The notes below the pieces were generated by a model that searched no databases, had not been told where the DNA came from, and saw nothing but the letters and a program-made list of their open reading frames with translations. Of a DNA stretch of 33,162 nt, positions 30,637-33,162 are shown piece by piece; position 1 is the first letter of the stretch; every line of letters begins with the position of its first letter. The stretch is from Paludibacteraceae bacterium (GTDB taxonomy: Bacteria; Bacteroidota; Bacteroidia; Bacteroidales; Paludibacteraceae), in assembly GCA_016302585.1 (NCBI GenBank), contig JAEDNI010000020.1, positions 1 to 33,162 of the forward strand. Direction: 5' to 3'. The position numbers and the translations under genes were made by a program.

Positions 30637-30668
30637 CAATCTAGATTGGATTCCGATAATCCTCAATC
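30637..30668 (-). promoter_or_regulatory. Palindrome and hairpin in the potA leader
   Basis: CAATCTAGATTG (30637-30648) is a 12-bp perfect palindrome. It overlaps a longer hairpin (30644-30668) formed by GATTGA-GGATT and AATCC-AATC around a 5-nt loop, roughly 35-60 nt before the potA ATG. This could be an operator or a leader structure; nothing matches a riboswitch I know. Confidence 0.5.
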
Positions 30669-30769
30669 ATAAAACTTTGTTTTGGTTACACAATATTTCA
30701 CGCGCTGTACAATAATTATTTACAAGCGCGTACGATGCACGCATAGGCGCGCACTCACGCAATTTCGCT

Positions 30770-30802
30770 GCAAAAGTACTATTAAATTTGCATATATGCA
30801 AG
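30770..30802 (-). promoter_or_regulatory. Promoter of the potA operon
   Basis: Minus strand TTG (30799-30801), 20 bp, TACTTTTGC (30770-30778). About 155 nt of leader follow. The roughly 330-bp gap between the potA start and tRNA-Met holds this promoter, the potA leader structures and the tRNA promoter; I see no gene in it. Confidence 0.75.
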
Positions 30803-30837
30803 AATTTAACAAAAAAAATCAAAAAAGTGCCCAAAAA

Positions 30838-30869
30838 TTTGCGTATATAAAAAAAAAGCAGTACTTTTG
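30838..30869 (+). promoter_or_regulatory. Promoter of tRNA-Met
   Basis: TTTG 30838-30841, 20 bp, TACTTTTG 30862-30869. The 65-nt leader contains a hairpin, CGGTG (30910-30914)/CACCG (30919-30923), between A- and T-rich arms; it looks like a weak terminator or processing signal before the tRNA. Confidence 0.75.
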
Positions 30870-30938
30870 CACCCGCTTTTCGATCGAGAGGCGCACGCCT
30901 TGAGAAAAACGGTGACTTCACCGCTTTTGAGAAAAAGA

Positions 30939-31012
30939 GGCGGGATAGCTCAGCTGGTTAGAGCGCATGATTCATAATCATGAGGTCCCCAGTTCAATCC
31001 TGGGTCCCGCTA
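30939..31012 (+). tRNA. tRNA-Met (CAT)
   Basis: 74 nt. The acceptor stem pairs GGCGGGA with TCCCGCT (one G-T at the end), with discriminator A. The D-arm starts GCTCAGCTGGTTAGAGC. The anticodon arm is CATGA-TTCATAA-TCATG, with anticodon CAT at 30973-30975. The T-arm is CCCAG-TTCAATC-CTGGG. CCA is not encoded. The G1-T72 wobble rather than a C1-A72 mismatch argues for elongator rather than initiator tRNA; a tRNA-Ile2 (lysidine-modified CAT) cannot be fully excluded by eye. Confidence 0.93.
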
Positions 31013-31013
31013 C

Positions 31014-31043
31014 AAAAACCACCCCACAACGGTGGTTTTTTTT
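31014..31043 (+). terminator. Rho-independent terminator of tRNA-Met
   Basis: AAAAACCACC (31014-31023), 7-nt loop, GGTGGTTTTT (31031-31040), then more T. Confidence 0.93.
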
Positions 31044-31131
31044 GATTATGAATCATGAGGTCCCAAGTTCTTATCTCGGATAAATCCTCGAACGATTATG
31101 TCTTCGCCATTTTCAATCCTGGGTCCCGCTA
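31043..31131 (+). pseudogene. Rearranged tRNA-Met remnant
   Basis: This segment copies the 3' half of the tRNA just upstream but is scrambled. TGATTATGAATCATG (31043-31057) is the exact reverse complement of 15 of the 17 anticodon-arm bases. AGGTCCC follows in the normal orientation, then the T-arm is split by a 41-nt insert (31071-31111). The remainder, TTCAATCCTGGGTCCCGCTA, is intact and runs on into a copy of the terminator. The acceptor 5' strand and D-arm are absent, so it cannot make a tRNA. Confidence 0.85.
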
Positions 31132-31161
31132 CAAAAACCACCCCACAACGGTGGTTTTTTT
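31112..31161 (+). repeat. 50-bp direct repeat of tRNA 3' end plus terminator
   Basis: Identical over 50 bp to 30993-31042, including the second terminator hairpin (stem 31133-31142/31150-31159). A tRNA 3'-end duplication of this kind is the usual trace of site-specific integration. Confidence 0.9.
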
Positions 31162-31171
31162 GTGCTTTTTA

Positions 31172-31202
31172 TTTGCACATGTCAAAAAAAGCAGTATCTT
31201 AG
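31172..31202 (+). promoter_or_regulatory. Promoter of the small membrane protein gene
   Basis: TTTG 31172-31175, 19 bp, TATCTTAG 31195-31202 (a one-base deviation from TAnnTTTG). About 120 nt of leader without other recognised signals precede the gene. Confidence 0.6.
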
Positions 31203-31334
31203 CGGCGGATCTTAATAAAATATCCGAATTTCCTAAATTATTTGTGCCCCTTTCTAACGGGCATATATCTCGTAATATTCTTATTATGAGCAATTTATAA
31301 AATACTTCACGCGGGTTTTGTGATAAAGCATCGC

Positions 31335-31784
31335 ATGTTCTATTGCACATCTTCCGTCCGAAACGGTGATTTTAGTAATTCCTTTGCATGGCTTCACCTG
31401 TTAGCAATACTGTTTTTCATTTTCTTTGTATTCGTCATATTTACACTTTCCCTTCCCTACGCGTATATCCTTACGCTCCCGCTTATGCACTGGATGGTTA
31501 TTGCGTTTATCTGTCTAATTTTCATTCTTCCGGACTTTCTATATTTCCGCGGCCAATATGTGATTGAGGAAGATATGCTTATTATCCGTGAAGGGTATGG
31601 TTTCTGCCGGAATCAAGAACTACGTATCCCCTTAGATACTATTTATGAAGTATATCTCAAAAACACATGGACTCTACGTCCGACACTTTTCATTAACGTC
31701 AACGGCATCCACCGCCAACTTCACGCAACCACGCATTCCGTAGAATTGGCCATTGCCCTGGCATGCCATTTACGGAAAAATTAA
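31335..31784 (+). CDS. Small membrane protein with PH-like soluble domain
   Basis: 149 aa from ATG 31335; a GTG five codons upstream is an alternative. Two transmembrane helices are evident near the N-terminus (HLLAILFFIFFVFVIFTLSL and MVIAFICLIFILPDFLYF). They are followed by a compact soluble part: YVIEEDMLIIREGYGFCRNQ, then IPLDTIYEVYLKNTWTL, FINVNG and ELAIALACHLRKN. This arrangement, strand-rich with IxxdtIxxV followed by a final helix, resembles bacterial PH-domain membrane proteins. No close family or function can be named. It is monocistronic by layout, between the tRNA remnant and the BRO gene. Confidence 0.7.
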   Translation: MFYCTSSVRNGDFSNSFAWLHLLAILFFIFFVFVIFTLSLPYAYILTLPLMHWMVIAFICLIFILPDFLYFRGQYVIEEDMLIIREGYGFCRNQELRIPLDTIYEVYLKNTWTLRPTLFINVNGIHRQLHATTHSVELAIALACHLRKN

Positions 31785-31799
31785 TTTTAGAAAGATTTA

Positions 31800-31831
31800 T
31801 TTGCACAATTGAAAAAAAAGTAGTAATTTTG
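31800..31831 (+). promoter_or_regulatory. Distal promoter (P1) of the BRO-family gene
   Basis: TTTG 31800-31803, 20 bp, TAATTTTG 31824-31831: a consensus match. It starts inside the end of the intergenic region after the membrane protein gene. Confidence 0.7.
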
Positions 31832-31840
31832 TGCAAACAA

Positions 31841-31906
31841 CAATCTTTTTCAGCGAAAAAACACGCTTGTACAAGCACAGACGATATTTTTCTGCTAAAA
31901 AGATTG
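31841..31906 (+). promoter_or_regulatory. Candidate operator: 12-bp palindrome within a larger inverted repeat
   Basis: GCTTGTACAAGC (31865-31876) is a perfect palindrome. It sits between the arms CAATCTTTTT (31841-31850) and AAAAAGATTG (31897-31906), the latter touching the -33 element of P2. Placement between tandem promoters suits a repressor-binding site, possibly for autoregulation. Confidence 0.55.
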
Positions 31907-31934
31907 CAAATTTGGAAAATTTGTAGTACCTTTG
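31904..31934 (+). promoter_or_regulatory. Proximal promoter (P2) of the BRO-family gene
   Basis: TTG 31904-31906, 20 bp, TACCTTTG 31927-31934, about 20 nt before the start codon. Confidence 0.75.
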
Positions 31935-31955
31935 CAGGCGAAATAGAAAGTTACC

Positions 31956-32801
31956 ATGGAAGATAATTTCGCAATACAACTTTTTGAAGGAAATAAGGTC
32001 CGTATCGTTTGGGACGAGGAGCAGGAAAAGTACTATTTCTCCGTTGTGGATATAGTGCAAGTGTTAACTGGTAGCGTGGATGCTAAGCAATATATAAAAC
32101 GTTTGCGCACGCGTGATCCGGAATTGAATCTCAAGTGGGGTACAATTTGTACCCCTGTTGAAATGAAGGCATTTGACGGAAAGAAAAGGAAGATACAAGC
32201 AGCTGATTTACAGGGTATTTTCCGTATTATCCAATCTATCCCCTCCAAGAAAGCAGAGCCGGTTAAACAATGGTTAGCGCAATTAGGCGAACAACGCATC
32301 GACCAGATGATCGATCCGGAACTGACCTTCCAAATGGCGGTAGAGGACTATCGTCGGCAGGGTTATTCGGATAAGTGGATCAACGAGCGCATGCGTTCCA
32401 TAGAGATGCGCAAAGAGTTGACGGACGAATGGCAACGCGCGGGTATTACGGAGCACAAAGACTTCGCTATCCTGACGAATGTGTTAACGAAGGCTTGGAG
32501 CGGAATGACAACCGGCGAGTACAAACGCCATAAAGGGCTGACCAAAGAGAACCTACGCGACAACATGACCAATGTCGAACTCGCGCTTAATACCTTGGCC
32601 GAAGTGGCCACTACAGAGCTTTCTCGTCAACGCAATCCGAAAGGTATGTTTGAAAGTCAGCAAGCAGCACAGGCAGGAGGCAAAGTGGCGAAGAATGCGC
32701 GCGAAGACCTGGAACGTCAATTAGGTCGTAGCGTAATCTCTTCCGAACGTGCCTCCGATCATATCCGCCCGATTGAAGAAGGGAAGGCACAAGAATTATA
32801 A
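31956..32801 (+). CDS. BRO-N/antirepressor-family protein
   Basis: 281 aa. The N-terminal ~110 residues match the BRO-N domain of phage and chromosomal antirepressors: FEGNKVRIVWDEEQEKYYFS, VVDIVQVLTGSVDAKQYIKR and RKIQAADLQGIFRIIQSIPS. The C-terminal half contains QMAVEDYRRQGYSDKWINER, MRSIEMRKELTDEWQRAGI, AWSGMTTGEYKRHKGLTKEN LRDNMTNVE and ARE DLERQLGRSVISSERA. This C-terminal type is common in Bacteroidota accessory regions and is reminiscent of the DinD C-terminal half. No phage structural genes are nearby. It has two tandem promoters with a palindrome between them, suggesting tight control, and a strong terminator at 32855. It probably binds DNA; its target is unknown. Confidence 0.87.
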   Translation: MEDNFAIQLFEGNKVRIVWDEEQEKYYFSVVDIVQVLTGSVDAKQYIKRLRTRDPELNLKWGTICTPVEMKAFDGKKRKIQAADLQGIFRIIQSIPSKKAEPVKQWLAQLGEQRIDQMIDPELTFQMAVEDYRRQGYSDKWINERMRSIEMRKELTDEWQRAGITEHKDFAILTNVLTKAWSGMTTGEYKRHKGLTKENLRDNMTNVELALNTLAEVATTELSRQRNPKGMFESQQAAQAGGKVAKNAREDLERQLGRSVISSERASDHIRPIEEGKAQEL

Positions 32802-32854
32802 CAAGATCATTTGAGAGTACCGTTTTAGTACCGAAATAGTACCGTCATTCCCAA

Positions 32855-32885
32855 ACGAGTCCCGAAATTTGAGACTCGTTTTTTT
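32855..32885 (+). terminator. Rho-independent terminator of the BRO-family gene
   Basis: ACGAGTC (32855-32861) and GACTCGT (32873-32879) enclose an 11-nt loop, followed by seven T. Confidence 0.88.
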
Positions 32886-32898
32886 ATGCCTATCTTTG
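32868..32898 (+). promoter_or_regulatory. Promoter nested in the terminator
   Basis: TTTG 32868-32871, 19 bp, TATCTTTG 32891-32898. This matches the Bacteroidota consensus, with its -33 element in the terminator loop. It points right, toward the structured region and the window end. Confidence 0.65.
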
Positions 32899-32938
32899 CG
32901 CCAAAATTCGAAGAATATAGAAGGTAGAGGGTAGACCA

Positions 32939-33030
32939 GGCGGACGGGCGGACACCCTTTTCTTAAAATATACACACATACGCGTGTGTGAAGAATATAA
33001 ACAAGGGTGTCAGCCGTCAGCCTGTCAGCC
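32939..33030 (+). ncRNA. Long imperfect stem-loop, candidate structured RNA or leader
   Basis: The left arm GGCGGACGGGCGGACACCCTT (32939-32959, first 20 informative) pairs with AAGGGTGTCAGCCGTCAGCC (33003-33022), apart from two G-A mismatches and one bulge. Inside, TATA/TATA and CACACA (32973-32978)/TGTGTG (32985-32990) can also pair. The right flank carries GTCAGCC three times. There is no supported open frame in 32802-33162, so this is a leader or non-coding RNA whose possible target gene lies outside the window. Confidence 0.5.
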
Positions 33031-33071
33031 TATACAGCCGGATGACATCAAACGGCGGAATGGACAAAATA

Positions 33072-33110
33072 AAAGCCGGCATTCAATGCCGGGGAATGGA
33101 CATACGAAAA
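33072..33110 (+). repeat. Right-edge copy of the hairpin repeat
   Basis: 39 bp matching 272-310 on the opposite strand with one mismatch. It includes the hairpin CCGGCATT-C-AATGCCGG and the spacer GGAATGGACATACGAAAA. Further units (GACGGGACG..., TGGTCGCGAGATGGTCGCGG) continue to the window end, so another array probably starts here. Confidence 0.88.
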
Positions 33111-33162
33111 AGACGGGACGTAGATGTCCGTAATGGTCGCGAGATGGTCGCGGGATTGAACC

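Noticed and set aside
30667..30921. Minus-strand 84-codon frame between potA and the tRNA
   Set aside because: It covers two promoters and the tRNA leader; no start context or family signal.
31797..32060. Minus-strand 87-codon frame upstream of the BRO-family gene
   Set aside because: It covers the tandem promoters and palindrome and overlaps the BRO gene start in antisense.

Overview
The window looks like a chromosomal segment of a Bacteroidota bacterium of the order Bacteroidales, probably an uncultured host-associated lineage. The evidence is threefold. First, promoters of the Bacteroidota type (TTTG, 19-20 bp, TAnnTTTG) precede most transcription units. Second, it carries lineage-typical genes: gldJ, DUF4294, DUF2147, a folP-cdaA pair, and the radical SAM/lipoprotein pair. 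Third, protein starts are typically MKK-type lipoproteins and outer-membrane proteins. No rRNA, CRISPR array or intact transposase was seen.

Layout. 1-750 is a gene-free array of short GC-rich hairpins. 749-1309 is a four-helix-bundle gene bracketed by CTAGTnnA octamer repeats. 1430-5953 is a giant secreted Ig-like surface protein with a T9SS-like tail and a suspicious 5' end. 5954-8632 is an accessory island: dinD flanked by direct repeats, a decayed toxin-antitoxin locus, an ORF6N regulator, and more dispersed repeats. 8633-19079 is a core region. It holds a DUF2147-proS-DUF4294 operon, a lipoprotein plus radical SAM maturase pair, metG-corC-smpB, an outer-membrane protein, and folP-cdaA. 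19244-21255 is gldJ-gcvH, closed by a shared terminator. 21318-30608 is one long minus-strand polyamine transport operon (potA-potB-potC-potD) running into a TPR protein and an outer-membrane beta-barrel. 30939-32801 holds tRNA-Met, a rearranged tRNA-Met remnant, a small membrane PH-like protein and a BRO-family gene with tandem promoters. 32868-33162 holds a promoter nested in a terminator, a long imperfect stem-loop, and another copy of the left-edge hairpin repeat.

The best candidates for under-described biology are four. (1) The lipoprotein with repeated YGVP/YGIP motifs next to its own radical SAM-SPASM enzyme (11351-12759). (2) The arrays of hairpins with variable stems but a conserved purine-rich spacer, at both window edges and at 8568. 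(3) Period-7 and period-8 tandem repeats that sit on gene boundaries: stop codons of smpB, potC and the radical SAM gene, the start of potC, and both sides of the four-helix gene. (4) The shuffled tRNA-Met duplicate beside the accessory genes at the right end. All functional statements are from sequence reading and family knowledge; no database search was run.
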